NCBI GenBank assembly: GCA_963693365.1
Contig: CAVNZM010000002.1
Span: 10,416,001 to 10,480,000, forward strand
DNA length: 64,000 nucleotides
Direction: 5' to 3'
From: Amoebidium appalachense
Lineage: Eukaryota; Ichthyosporea
Positions 1-23,250 of the stretch are shown piece by piece. The translations under genes and the position numbers were made by a program. Within the stretch, counting starts at the first letter, position 1. Every line of letters begins with the position of its first letter. The notes beneath the pieces were generated by a model. It was not told the origin of the DNA. It made no database searches and was given only the letters and a program-made list of their open reading frames with translations.

Positions 1-56
1 GAGAGGGTGGGGGGGGGGGGGGGGGTTGTACCTGCATGCCTATCACTTTTATAAGT

Positions 57-235
57 TGATCTGCCTGCATATCTACCACTTTTATATGTTGGTCTGCCTG
101 CATATCTACCACTTTTATATGTTGGTCTGCCTGCATATCTACCACTTTTATATGTTGGTCTGCCTGCATATCTATCACTTTTATATGTTGGTCTACCTGC
201 ATATCTACCACTTTTATATGTTGGCCTGCTTGCTT
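57..235. repeat. 33-nt minisatellite, about five copies
   Basis: Five nearly identical 33-nt units follow each other, each containing CTGCCTGCATATCTACCAC and a TTTTATATGTTGG tail. One copy has a single change that turns 'taccac' to 'tatcac', and the last is more diverged. The unit length is a multiple of three, which is why one frame stays open and reads as an 11-residue repeat (CLHIYHFYMLV). Nothing around it looks like a gene. Confidence 0.85.
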
Positions 236-955
236 ATCTACCACGTAAACGTTATCCTATACATACGTAAGTATCTACCGGATGTATACTCTCCTGTATC
301 ATGGATATCGCAGATATGTCAGCCTATACATGTTTCTACTGTACCACCACAGATATCCTAGTCTACATATGCATCGACAACAAAAGGTGCCGCCTATAGA
401 AGAAAAAAAACAACCCCGAAGGGAAAATACCATGAGATACCCCCTCCCTCCCCCCCCCCCCCCCCCCTCTCCCCGAGGTGCGCGGCTGGCTGGAAATCCT
501 TCTTCTTAAACCTTAAGGGAGGACTACATTTGGAACAGAAGGGCTATTAGTTTGAGCCTATTAAAAAGGCAACCCCTCACGACTATGGGGGGGAGGGGCG
601 GAGGGGAGGTTGTGTGTGTGTCTGTGTGTTTTTGGCCGGGGGGGGGGGGGGGGGGGGGGGGGGGGAGGGGGGGGGGGGGGGGGGTCACGCTGAGCCCCGA
701 GCCCACCCCCAACCTCCCCTAGAATGGGGGGTTTTTTCTAGATTGCAAGCGGAAACCTTCACCTCCACCCTTCCCTTTGTACACACAAGCGCACCCATAT
801 CCACCCTCCACCCACCCAGTGGCACCCATCCAACGACCCACCGGGCCCCTCAGGTGACCGGTGACTTCCCCCTCCCTTCCCCCCCCCCCCCCCCCCTCCC
901 TCACAGAGTCCCCGGATCCCCTCCCCCTCCCCCCTCCCCCTCCCCCCCCCCCCCC

Positions 956-987
<32 letters not shown>

Positions 988-1114
988 ACACCCCCGCTCG
1001 GCTGCTGGGGAGCTCCCTCCTATACCCAGTAAAGGATATACTACTGCCCCCTTTAGCGAATATTACGCTATAGGCCAGTATTTACTATTTGGAGCGCGTG
1101 CGGGTATGTGTGTC

Positions 1115-1255
1115 CGTGTGGTGGTGTATATGTGCATGGAAGGGAAAACAAGTGTTTTTTTTTCTTCTGTGTGTGACACTGTGTGTGGTGGTGTATATGT
1201 GCATGGAAGGGAAAACAAGTGTTTTTTTTTCTTCTGTGTGTGACACTGTGTGTGT
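1115..1255. repeat. 66-nt tandem duplication
   Basis: Two almost perfect copies of a unit of about 66 nt lie head to tail. Each runs from GTGTGGTGGTGTATATGTGC through GGAAGGGAAAACAAG and a T run to TTCTTCTGTGTGTGACACT. It looks like a recent local duplication inside low-complexity sequence. Confidence 0.8.
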
Positions 1256-2017
1256 GCGTGTGGGTGGGTGGGTGGGTGGGGAGGGGGGGGAAGGGTGGGG
1301 GGGGGGGGAGGAGGGGAGGGGGGGGGGGGGGGGGGGGGGGGGAGAGGGGGGAGGGATGGGGGAATGATTCTGTGAGAGGGTGCACATGATCATTAAAACA
1401 AAAATAAGGTTGTTGCATTGCAACACAGTAAAATGCAAGCATATTGTTGTGCCGTACATTTGAGGAAATCCGTAGTGTGCGCCCACAGCGAGCAGCCACA
1501 GCAGCCTGCATTTTTGGATGTGCAAGAGTGCATGCTGGATATATTACACATGTTTGCTGATAGATCGACCGAGCAAAGAGATGGTGGTGGTTCAGAGTAT
1601 GGTTGGCGGGGAGGGGGGCAGGGGGCTGGGCGGGATAGTAGCAGAGGAGGGGAGGGGGCCTGGGAGGGGGCCCGGGAGGGGGGAGGGGGGGAGGGGGGAA
1701 GGAGGCATCAAACTTCGGTTGGTGCAAAGCTCCCGAAGAAAAAACGAGCCATAGACGGATGATCGAGGACTCACGGTTCGTGTTGTTTGATCACTGATCT
1801 TCCGTGCCTCGAGTAAACAGTGTAAACTCCCCCTGCCACCTATGTTCATACTGCCAGCCAACTGCTTTGCAACGGATAAACTCGTTTGTACCGTTTCGGA
1901 TACTTTCGGGGAACACACACCCGTTAAGCCCCCCCCTCAGTCTCCCCCACAAACTCCCCACCCCCGCCCCACATTCCCCCCTGCCCTTCAAAAACGCCAG
2001 GAATATAGCCCATCATA

Positions 2018-2059
<42 letters not shown>

Positions 2060-2301
2060 ACTATGGCCATATGCCCCCCCCCCCCTCCCCCCCTCCCCCA
2101 AACCCCCCTCCCCCTCTCCCTCCTCCCCTTCCCCCCGCTTCCCCCTTCTCTCTACCCCACCCCACTCAAAGCTTTCGATTCGACCCCCTTCATCTTTTCC
2201 CATAAGAAGGTTGTACTCCGACCCTCCTCGTTTGAAGGACACGGGCCCGACCCTAAGCACTAATTAGGAGGGGAGGGGGTTGCATTGTCGTGTGGGGGCG
2301 G

Positions 2302-2333
<32 letters not shown>

Positions 2334-2596
2334 AGGGGGAGAGGGGGGGGGGGGTGGGGTGGGCTAACTTGGTTACAGGACAGGAAATATTTGTATCGTT
2401 TATGATGTTTTGCACTAATATTTTATTGGACCGTCTCCCCAGGATCTCACACGCATTCAAGCCACATGTGTAGTGCTGAGCGAGACTCTGAAGGCCCGCC
2501 AGAATTGCACACTCTTTTTCCAAGTACCATGATAGTCGTCGGTGTAAAACTTGCTCAGTGCGTGCAGACTGAGTGCTAAATCTTCCTCTGTCCACG

Positions 2597-2628
<32 letters not shown>

Positions 2629-2938
2629 GGGGGGGGGGGGGGGGGGGCTAAACGGCAACATGATTTGTGACGGTAGGGCCGGGAGCGTCGGAGTCAGGGT
2701 GCTGATGGGGCCGGAAGAAACCGATGCCTTTAAATTGTTGGGAGTCGGGAAAGCCAGTTGTTGATTGGCTGGTAGGGGGAAGAGAAGGAGGGGGCCCAGG
2801 AGGCGAGGGGGCAGCGCCGGGAGGGAGGGGAGAACCGGCCCAAGGTTGTCGGTTCCATGTCGTGATTTGCATTGTGGGGGAGAGCGGATAGGGATCGATA
2901 CCCAATGACATGCCATGCGGGGAGGGGAGAGATGAAGG

Positions 2939-2979
<41 letters not shown>

Positions 2980-3754
2980 GAGAGGGGGGGGAGGAGGAGG
3001 GGGGGGGGGGCTTATCTGTGCCCATGTACTGAAACCGTGGGGAGGGGGAAACCTGTGCAAATTCAGTGGAAGGGGAAGAGAGGGAGGGAGGGATGGAGGG
3101 AGGGAAGGGGCGAGGGGGACACTTATCTATGCCCATGTACTGAATGACATTTTTTTTCGTGTGTGATTTCTTTGGGGGGGTTGGGGTTGGGGGTTGAGAG
3201 GGGAGGGGGGGGGGGGGGAGAGGGGAGGGTCATGTATGCCCGTGTTACTGACTCAGAAAGTTGCAATGCGACGAAGGGTTGTGAGCTAGGCCAGAGTCGT
3301 AACATTATGTCCATATTTATTTCATTTCAACTTCGACAGCCACCCAGTAATTTACTTCATTTCCCTACATAATCTGTCACCAAATGCATCTTTTTTCATA
3401 GGGGCAGGCTCTGCTGAACCTGCACACGCGCCAAATGTGAATGGGCACTGGTGTGTGTGCCAGCCAATAAAAAACAGGCAATAAGTTTAAAATCATGGTA
3501 TTGCAACGTGCAAGTGTTGGATACATAGTTGTGATATTGCAAGTGAGGTAAAGAAAAACAACAAAACAAAACCAAAAAACCATTCTGTGAAACACCTGCC
3601 TGTGATGCCTCTAATGTATATGACTACTATGTACCGCTCCTTCACACGTACGTGTGCAGCCAATCACACGTTGAAATTACCACGCACACACACACACACG
3701 CACGCACAGTGTACATCCCCCCCTCCCCCCCTCCCCCCCTGCCCGCCCCCACAA

Positions 3755-10202
<6,448 letters not shown>

Positions 10203-12088
10203 GTTGGCAACCTACCAAGGAAATGGCGCGTGTTAGTCGTGTGTAGATGTGAAAAGCAATACCAGGTCCCTTGGGCCTGCGTATCAGGTAGGGGAACTGT
10301 TGAAAACACACGTTCAAGCTCAGGTAAAAAAGGGAACGAATCTGACGCTTGACAAGTTGTGAATCAGCAATAGAGACGTCAGCTCGGCATCGTTGTGGGT
10401 ATCTTTTGTCTGCAACGGAGGGAAACAAACATGCGGCTCCCTTTTCTAAAAGTGTTACTGATCATGTAATGCGAGAACAAAAGTGATCCAAATGCTTGTT
10501 ATTGCCCTCTAAATAACCTACACACACACCTGCAGCTATACTACTTGCAATCACCTAACCAGCCCATTCGGGTGTCAAAAATACCTAATTCGCCTCCCAA
10601 GTAGGAAGAAAGAGCCTTCTATAAAAAAATTTCCCGTCATTCACCTCGGCAGCGTGGCCAACGAAGAGCTGCAAAATAGAGCATCGGTGGATAGCGCGGC
10701 TATAAAATGCACAAAAAAAAAAGGTCACAAGTGGAAAACGGAGAAAATTTTGAAAACGGTTGGGAAAAGCTTGAACGAAAGGGGAGGGAGCGATTAGCGC
10801 ACAGAGGACTTTGAACCTACAATAGGTGCCATGATCTATAGCCAATGAAGTGTGCATTTGGAAAAAGGTAAAGAAGTAACCATTTTAGTAAGCCAAACGC
10901 GTTGCGGTCAAAAAATCAAGCTATTGACGCTTCGACATGACCCAAAAAGGATATTATGAAATCGCACCCAGCCCAGTGCCCGGGGGGGGGGGGGGGGGGG
11001 GGGGCAAGGGGACTGGCTTCTTGCAAGCAAATGTTATGTGTTGTGTTGTATAGCACGCATGGTTCATCGTAACCAAAAAAACAAAGTCTATGGCCAAAAA
11101 AACAAAGTCTATGGCCATACCACCCGAGGCTCGAGCATGGCGAAGGGTTCGTGGTGTGACTGCTTCCAATGGGCCCTGTGTCAGGGTGACTTGTGTGATG
11201 GCACATGGAAGTACATAAGCAATTATGTTTCTACGTTTTTAAAGTTGGGCTAGAGCGTGCCGTGCCTGCGGGCGGATATGTGGACGTTCGTGTGTGTGCA
11301 TGGGTACGAATGCAGAAGGGCCGTGTACCTGTATATAAGATGGCGTGTATTCCTGCCTACGCAGCTTGCCATGATGCCAATATGTTCCCACATGTTGCAA
11401 GTGCACTGCGGCATTCACATCGTGTTTCACCACACAGGAGCGCATTCCTAGTTCCGGTGTGTGTGCATGTTCATGACACAAGCACTTCTTACAGTGCGTC
11501 ACCAAGCACGAGCACTTTCATAGTGCACGTTTGTGTGAGTATGCATCCCGTGCGACAGTGCACGTATGCGGCTGCACATGCATGACCACTTCATAACCGT
11601 AAACCAGCTGCAAGCTCACAGAAAGACGTGGCCAAGCCAGCACGGAAGCTTCGAGGGCTACCAAAGTCATATCGGGCCTTGCCCTTTTATAGTGATATTT
11701 CTCGGTATATCACATGGGGTAATATTTTAGTGTGTACCAACAAGTACAATAGTCAAGTCTCTCTACAGAACAAACATTGAATTCGTGGAGTTCAGTAGAT
11801 TATCGAAACTTCGGCCTCATGTCGTTCTATTCGAACATGAAATGTTCACGACCCTTTGGGCCACACCCAAATTTCACTACAGAGCTGCGATTCTTTTATT
11901 TTCGCTGCTTCGATTGACTATAAATGCAAATATACACACGTAACATTCAAACCTGTTGCCTCAGTAGTTAGAGGGAACACCGCTGTGTGTCAAGCGAACC
12001 AACTCCAGTCATTCGTGATGGTTAGACATGAAAAATTTCCGTGGTGTTTCATCTCGTTGGGTATCCAGCGAAGCTATCTGAGCGACTA

Positions 12089-12178
12089 TCTCGTTGTGTC
12101 TATGGCGATTGTACTCATTGATATCCATTCTTAGCCCTGTCTGATGCCCCGATCTCAATAAAATTCATTTTTAAAAAA
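12089..12178 (+). repeat. Dispersed repeat tail, copy 1
   Basis: This segment of about 90 nt runs from CTCGTTGTGTCTATGGC through GCCCTGTCTGAT to CAATAAAATTCATTTTT and a short A run. A clearly related segment occurs 21.7 kb away at 33773-33862 in the same orientation. The AATAAA-plus-A-tail ending suggests the 3' end of a retroposed element or gene transcript. Only these two copies were seen in the window. Confidence 0.8.
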
Positions 12179-12327
12179 GGCTTTCATACATGTACCTGGT
12201 GCGCTAACAGAAAACCAGAGGCCTGGTCACGTAGTTTTCTTGTTTTCTCTTGTGGGTCCTGCAGCTCGTCGTTTCTGTGGCAGGAACCGGAGTTCGAAGT
12301 CAGACCCCTAGACTCACAGACACATGT

Positions 12328-12330
<3 letters not shown>

Positions 12331-12398
<68 letters not shown>

Positions 12399-12408
12399 GA
12401 GAGAGAAA
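12331..12408. repeat. (CA)n-(GA)n composite microsatellite
   Basis: About 15 CA units switch directly into about 20 GA units, and after a short gap into GTGTGT and a long G run (12460-12520). Confidence 0.9.
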
Positions 12409-12852
12409 GGGTGTGTGTGTGTATGTGTGTGTGTGTGGGTGAGAGAAGGTGGAAGGTGCGGGGGGGGGGGGGGGGGGGGGGGGGGGGGAGGGGGGGAGGG
12501 GGGGGGGGGGGGAGGGGGGTTGCTTTAGGATGCGAAATTATATGCATGTTAGCGCAGAGGCACAGAAACTTCTCGGTTATGGTAAAACAAAGACATGCAG
12601 ATTTAAAAACCGTGAGCATATAGCACCGAAAATGAACATACGATAATTCATGTGTTCCGAAGTTTCACGTGTTGAATATAATATGAAATCTTTTATAATA
12701 TATACTCACGAGATATCTCTAATATCAAAATTCACTTGTACATTCATGTCATGGCTCACGAATAACAATAAAGCCATCTAAAAAAAACCTAGGGTGTTTT
12801 TGTCACAACAGAATTCGGGTGTGAGAGAACATGTGGCAGTGTGTGTGTGTTT

Positions 12853-12915
<63 letters not shown>

Positions 12916-12970
12916 GGGGGGTCAAGCAGGCCAAAGGTGTTTGTGTGTACGTGTGTGTGCGCGCGCGCAC

Positions 12971-13011
<41 letters not shown>

Positions 13012-13029
13012 TGTGTGTGTGTGTATGTG

Positions 13030-16453
<3,424 letters not shown>

Positions 16454-18498
16454 CCTTGCCCGCTACAGCAGAGGGTAAGCAAGGCTGCGTATGTACATGG
16501 TAGGTATATGCCCACCCCTATGCTTGTGGCCTTGCGAAATGGCCGCACCAGCCCGGCGGTAACCGTTTCTCCGGGAGAGCCGTGCGCGAAGTTGTGCGCA
16601 CCGCAAACATAACCAGAAAAACGTAAATGCCCAATATTCTCTTGGCTGTCCTTTCGCTTCAAAATTTCCCCGTTCTGCGACTCTAACATTAGGCATATAT
16701 CAAGTGCTTATTGTGCTTTTGTGCTCTTTCGTCTAATAGATTTAATATGCCGAACAACACAACAAGTCACTCAGACGAAGACGCCTTCTTTACCGTATTG
16801 AACTTACAGATGATAGCTGGCAAACATTGATTGCAATTTCCTGAAAACAATTTTTTCCCCTTCCTCCGCCGAAATTTTACCCCGGGCAATGTCAGGTTAT
16901 CAACATACGTATACAGGGGTGCCACTAGTATTGAGCACTGTACATAACATCCTGTTTACACAAAAAAAAACCAACGCTAGCAAATACATTTTTTAACCTG
17001 TAAAAAGTCACTCAGGTCAATATTAGAAACGCCAAACACTCCAATTTCGAAAAAAAGTTTTGGCTCATGTTCCCAGGCTCAATGGTTGGATCAGCGCCTC
17101 ACATGACTGGGTGGCACTTCCGGCCAATCAAACGATCGTGACATTCACGTACGTGACATGTTATCACTGCCAACTTCCAGGAGGAGTGTTGAACGCTCTG
17201 GGAAGAGCCAAGTTTCCGCAATTACTGCACATGAATAGGGGGTAAAGATTGTCATACAATAAAAAAGTCTTCCGATGTGTGTGCATTGTACATTTGTGTG
17301 GTTGAGCCTCCACGGGTTGCGGCGAAGCGGCTGCTTCGCAAACACTGAGCTGTTCTCCAAAGATGAAGATTCCACTGTTTGTTGCAAAGCACCCCAGTCT
17401 ACGAATATCACGAACCAATGTAAACAACACTTTCGATTCAAATGTATACAGGAAGAAGTAACCTTATTGTTTTGTAAGCCGTCGAGCTACGATTTAATAA
17501 GAGCTATTTCCACTGCAAATGCTACCCAAATCTTGTTATGTACAGATATAGACATATATCGTTAGCTTATATAAATATATCTGGGGACGTATACATACAT
17601 GTACACGTATGTATATACATCTCGAGCTCGCGGTCCATATTACTGGGGCAGGCGAAAAGCCGTATCGGAATAATAAGACTGTCACAGCTTATAGAGGCTT
17701 TTTCTTTTTTTTTTTTTAACCTAAATATCATGTTTGCAAGATTAGCTCAATCAGTTACGGATTCCGTTTTACTGAAGAGTTATTTTCGACTATCAAATTG
17801 CACAGGCCGAAGATAGGTATTTAGGGATAACGTGACTGAGAGCTATTGGCTGCTTTGTACGGTCTGAGACACTGTCGACACCGACTAATCCATTGGCTTA
17901 TTACCACACAGATCAACAATAAACATTGAGGTCTTTGCGCAGGCAAACGAAAACCCGTGCATGAGTACGACTTGAACAGCCCGTATTTAACGTAAGCTTG
18001 TTTAGAAATGGATTTTTAGCTGCTACTGAGTGTAGAACAAATATTAAGAAGATAGTTTTTTGAGGTAACTTAGTAAAAAAGATAGCTATTATACATGGCT
18101 ATGGTTGGTTATAAATCACGCCTGCTTTTTTGCACACCAATGTGACGTCCGAGCCAATAGAAAGGTGGCTTAGGTAGCCCGGCTGCTTTTTACACGTGAA
18201 CCGTCTGAGTCAACCCGTCACTTCACCGCGGGCGATCACTTACTGAGGGAACCTTTTTTTTGGCTCTTTTCCTAGTCTGTGTACAAACAGGGCCACTACT
18301 GGGCAGTTTGTAGCTGTTGTGTTGCGAAGCAAACGCGCACGTAATGGAAACCTAACATACGCGGTAGTTTAGGATGAAAGAAGGTGGACGGCCGCGCTTG
18401 GCAAAGAGCAAAGGAGTCAACGAAACACGAGTTGACTACTTGAACATATGTGCATGGAAATCTTTCTCTAGTTGTTGAATAGACCAAACAGAGCAACC
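16454..18498. other. Divergent upstream region of SMIM13-like and GATA genes
   Basis: This is about 2 kb of ordinary, AT-rich sequence almost free of simple repeats, in contrast to its surroundings. It separates two divergently transcribed genes and so should hold both promoters and 5' UTRs. No open frame here resembles a known protein. Confidence 0.55.
18130..18260 (+). promoter_or_regulatory. Putative GATA-gene proximal promoter (CCAAT boxes, CRE-like site)
   Basis: Two CCAAT motifs (18137-18141 and 18154-18158) flank a TGACGTC (18143-18149), a CRE/bZIP-type site, 340-360 nt before the GATA start codon. The spacing is plausible for a proximal promoter with a 5' UTR of 200-300 nt. No TATA box stands out. 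The motifs are visible; the function is inferred. Confidence 0.35.
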
Positions 18499-21015
18499 AT
18501 GGCAAGCATGTTGTGTGAAGAGGATTCGTTTTTGGACGAGTCTCTGCCCTTTGGAGACGACTTTGCGCTTTCGAATGATTTGAGTAGTGGTTCGACTGCC
18601 TCGATCAACGACGAGGCCGATATGAGCTCGGACATAGACGAGGAGATGTTTAGCTACCTTAACCCAAACAGCTTTCTGGACGCACCAGAGGGCATGGCAG
18701 ACATTAAAGCGGAGGGCACCCAGCCCGTATTGTTTGCCAGCTGGCCTGCGCCTATGGTGCAGACGGTGACGAGCTCGAGGGCTGGGCACGACACAGCAGA
18801 GGGCTCCCGGGGTAGCACACCCGAGGCTGCGCCCTGCTCACAGGATGATGACAAGGATGCCATACCAGAAGAGGTCAGTAAGCCACTCCTGCTGTGGTTT
18901 GCTGATTGAGAAGAGGGCCCATTGGATTCTTAGGGGCAGGCTGGGCGGCTATGTGGTTCATGTTGTAACACACTGTGCCCAGGTACTCAGACGGTCGAGC
19001 CCCATGGCCCCCGAGGAGGAGCGTGTGTGCCGGAACTGCTGGACGGCCCAGACGGTAAGGCCTGCCCTGAGGCATCCTTAAGTTGGTTGGGCAAGGTTTC
19101 TGTCCACTACTGTGGGATGTTGTCTGGTAGTTTTTGTGGCATAGACAGCTTGTACTGTATAAAAGTTGACAGGTTATTACCTTTTTTGAGGTGGAAAAAA
19201 ATCTTCTTTTTATAGGTATTAGTTGTGGTTGTTGGGTTGTTCCAGTCGGGAAAAGAGCGTGCAGCCACTAAACGCACGGATGGGGCACCTATTGACCTAC
19301 CTGTGCAAGGAATGCTTGTTCTGTGTTTCCTGGTGGGGCAGATGTTGCAGGCAGTATGCAAAAAAAAGGTACAGAGGTGGAAAAAAAAGGTGGGAGGGGG
19401 GGGGGGGGGAATAATTAGGTGTCCGGGCAAAACAAGTGTGTGGGGGGAGGAAGGGAGATGTTATTACTCTTGTGGAGTGCTTACGGTCAGTGACCCAACA
19501 GCCTCTGTGGAGAAGGGATGAAACGGGCTGCTTCCTGTGCAACGCTTGCGGTTTGTACCAGAAAACCTACGGCAAGGCCCGCCCATACCACGAACGTCAG
19601 CTGCCCGCAAAAAAGAAGCCAGCCCGGCCACAGGGTCAGCTTCACTGCAAAAACTGCCTCACTACCGAGACCAGCTTATGGCGCAGGTCAGTTGTGTGTC
19701 GTGAAATCTATACCATATGCCTGGACTTTATTGTTGATTTAGTGAGGTGAATTCTTGTGGCACCTAGTTGCAGGGGAGGGTCTTCAGTGTATTGATTGAT
19801 CAAGATCGAGGGAAAGTATTGATTTATTTTGTGAAAACAGGGGACCTGGCCGGTCTGGTCACGAGACCTACTGCAACGCCTGCGGTCTGTACTGGAAGAT
19901 CCACGGGGCACAAAGACCAGTTAAATCCATCGTTCCTCAGCCACTCCGTCGGCGGCACAGGGTGTGGAAAAAGACACCATACTCTTCCGATGAGAAGGTG
20001 GGTACTACGTCATATCTCCCTCTTCTCTTACTCCTCCTCCTTTCATATATTCTGATCTTATTAGCTAGGTTGCATCCCCTTTGGCTAAGATTTCTTCAAA
20101 GGGTAGCTCAATAAGTTGTCTTTCTCGTGCGACATTTTGGGCGTTTTTGTGAAGAAGGGAGGCTGACCCACCATCCTCCTGCAGCAGACAAAGAGCCAGC
20201 CGTCATCTCCAAGTGCGTCTTTCTCTCCGCGAGACATTAAATCCGAGTCCTCACCTCCGTCCCTGACCGGGTCACCACAAATGTCCATGCACCAATTGTC
20301 GCCCCAGAGTGACTATTCCAGCGAGGATGGTTGTGCCCGCTCTACCGCTGCTGATGGCCAGGCAACACCACCCAGTGGCCCAACATACGGCGCTATGCCT
20401 CCTCCCCCGTTTATGCCTCCCTCGTTTGCCCCCTGGGGCCAGGCACCAGGGGCACCACCAGCCATGTACCCCTACCCCTTTGCGCCCTACAACCCTTTTG
20501 CGGCGCTCATTGCCGCCCAGTTTCTAGCCCCGGCCCTTTACGGGGCGTCACTTCCCAATGCTGCCACGCCACCACAGCCTTCCGCAGCACAAACGACCAC
20601 GTCTAGCCCGGTTGGTTCGTTTACCGCGGACCCACAGGCCACACAGCAAATGCTTGCGGCGGCAGCCAAGGCACTTGAGGGCATGGCTCTGGCGCACATG
20701 CAGCACCAGCACCAGATGGCGGCCGCAGCGGCAAGCCAGGAGCCAGAGGCGGCAGCAAGGACACGTGAGCAGGCCCCTGCGGCAGCCCCCATGATGGCCC
20801 AGCACTGGCAGCCAATTGCACCCATTCGCCCGGCACCAGGCCCAGGCGAGGGCCAAGGAGCAGCCACGGCACAGGGTGCGCCTAAGCCGCTGCTACCCCG
20901 CAAGTTCAAGATGGTGCAGCACAAGTTTGGTGGGTCGAGTAAGAGGCCTGTGGCTGCATATGGCGGCACCGCAAGGGCAAATGTGCTGATAAGGCCCAAG
21001 CCTGAGACCAAGTGA
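18499..21015 (+). CDS. GATA-type transcription factor with two zinc fingers, five exons
   Basis: Exons 18499-18873, 18983-19054, 19502-19686, 19841-19997 and 20188-21015 join in consistent phases to 538 residues, ending in TGA. The start has a strong context (GAGCAACC-ATG-G). Residues 1-125 are acidic and Ser-rich, as in activation domains. Finger 1 (C141-X2-C-X17-C-X2-C) contains TPLWRRD and CNACGLY; finger 2 (C198-X2-C-X20-C-X2-C) contains TSLWRRG and [12 protein letters not shown], followed by a basic stretch ([10 protein letters not shown]). GATA proteins bind WGATAR sites in the nucleus. The remainder (from about 263) is Ser/Pro- then Pro/Ala/Gln-rich and probably regulatory. Each finger is interrupted by an intron. 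Finger pairs occur in animals and fungi, but the 20-residue loop of finger 2 is more typical of plant or protist GATA factors, so I assign no orthologue. The last acceptor is a CAGCAG tandem, so exon 5 may begin at 20185 or 20188. Confidence 0.93.
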
Positions 21016-21472
21016 GATGTACTGGATTAATGGATTGGTTTGCGGGTTTTTTTTGTTTTGTTTTGTTTTGTTATTGTTATTGTTATTGTTATTGTTATCG
21101 TTTGAATGAATTCGTGGGATTGGGTGGTTTTGTTACGGGCGCTGCTGGACAGCAGGTATATATTTGCATGAAAAGTGTTGCATGTTGGATTTGGTTTCTT
21201 CCCTCGCACCCCCTGACGTGATTTAAATATGCACTCGAGCAAAATACGTGAATGAAACTCTGTGGGAATGGATTTGATATATAGTTCGACTACGAAATGC
21301 CTGACCGGATATGCCCACAGCCAGTCGAGGTTGTGTTGTTGGCTTTCCACCTCAAACGTGTAAGATATGTTGAATAGGTAGGAGCGCACGGAAACTTTTC
21401 ATATATTTGAGATTGAATGGGCCATGCCCGGACGATGGCAGTACGTATGCTCGTGGTGGTTGTGTAAGCGGA

Positions 21473-21478
21473 AATAAA
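21473..21478 (+). terminator. Candidate polyadenylation signal of the GATA gene
   Basis: AATAAA lies 458 nt after the GATA stop codon in ordinary sequence. It is the first canonical hexamer on this strand after the stop. The 3' UTR would include a (TTGTT)n/(ATTGTT)n stretch at 21050-21100. Confidence 0.4.
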
Positions 21479-22077
21479 GCTACCAATGGATTGCGAGTCT
21501 TGGTCTTGTTTCTGCTGTACTACGTACTTTTGCGTATGACTGTTGCATTCTCTCGCTGTGGTCGAACGATTCTTGACCTTTCCAAATATATCGCCAGTGA
21601 TGTGTACACCAAAATTCTCCGGGGTACGCTTTCACATAGCACACAATGTGCATTGAGGCTGCAACTAATACCTTGAAAAGAATACCCACACCCCTTTGGA
21701 TTAACCCACCTTCCTTTGGAAAGTTTAACGGCGCGGGTGCAGGGAGGAGGAAGTACATAGTCAAATAGCCTCGACCGTTAGCGACATATCCCAAATTCCT
21801 CTGTCAATGCAGGCCCCCCCGGGCCCCAGGGCCCCCTGCCCCGAGTTTTACCTCGTTTCGAATTCCCAGATCCTGCCTAAGGCTTCCCTGAATCCCCCCT
21901 TCCCCCCCCCCCCCCCCCCCCCCCCTTCCCGCACACACACACGTACACACCGAAGTCTTAAAAACCCTGGCAGACTATAAGGAGAATCGGTAAAGGGTGC
22001 AGGGTGGTTGACCATGTAATCGACGGCTCCGGGGCTTGGGTGCCGATGGAGGGTGAATGGGGGTGTTTTCTTTTTCC

Positions 22078-22209
<132 letters not shown>

Positions 22210-22736
22210 GGGGGCAACACCTTCATTGCAATGTGTTTCTTTTTCCTTTTTTTTTTTTTTGCCGGGGAGGGGGGGGGGGGGGGGGAGGCGGGAGGGGGGG
22301 AATGGGGGGGGGAGGAGGGGAAGTGTGGGGGTGGGGGGTAGCCTCGGGGACGGGAAGGGGGGGGGGGGGGGGGGGGGGGGGGGAGGGGGGGGTGAGGGGA
22401 GGAAGGGGGGGGGGGGGGGGGGGGGGGGGGGAAGGGGGGGGGGGGGGGGGGGGGGGGGGGGAAAGGCTCCGAGGGCCCACTTGTTGCCGCAATGCGCATG
22501 TGCAGGGGGAAGGCAAGAATGCATATGGCTTGGTGATGGTGATGGTGACGGAGGTGGCGGGTGGCCATGGAACTGTTGTGGATCGGTCGGTGGGTCGGTG
22601 GACCAAGTGGTGGTGCCACATTGTGGGTCTTTGTATGCACGGGGTGTTACGTAGATGTGCGTATTTGTGTGGTGGTGGTGATTGCCAATGGTGTGTGTGT
22701 GTGTGTGCGTGCATGTGTGCGTGCATGTGTGCGTGA

Positions 22737-22777
<41 letters not shown>

Positions 22778-22823
22778 CGCGTGCGCGTGTGTATAATTGC
22801 GTTTTTCTGGTTGGCTGGCAGCC

Positions 22824-23250
<427 letters not shown>

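Larger units (their letters stand above)
10203..13029. other. Spacer between V-ATPase d start and SMIM13-like stop
   Basis: This stretch holds the V-ATPase upstream region and SMIM13-like downstream region. It is mostly ordinary sequence with few homopolymers up to about 12.3 kb. It contains two copies of a 21-nt unit (AACAAAGTCTATGGCC, about 11078-11120), the tail of a dispersed repeat (12089-12178), a (CA)n-(GA)n composite (12331-12400) and G runs at 12460-12520 and 12869-12914. Open frames at 11205-11585 and 11856-12134 (plus strand) are uninterrupted but show no recognisable protein, so I do not call them. Confidence 0.5.

Noticed and set aside
26-361. A 111-residue frame made of an 11-residue repeat
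   Set aside because: The underlying DNA is a 33-nt minisatellite without gene context; the frame stays open only because the unit is a multiple of three.
614-3147. Poly-Pro and poly-Gly open frames
   Set aside because: They reflect C and G runs with no stop codons. The same pattern recurs on both strands and next to true exons.
10690-10715. GCTATAAAATGC as a TATA box for the V-ATPase gene
   Set aside because: It lies on the opposite strand to the gene and about 490 nt from the start codon, with no gene to its right in range.
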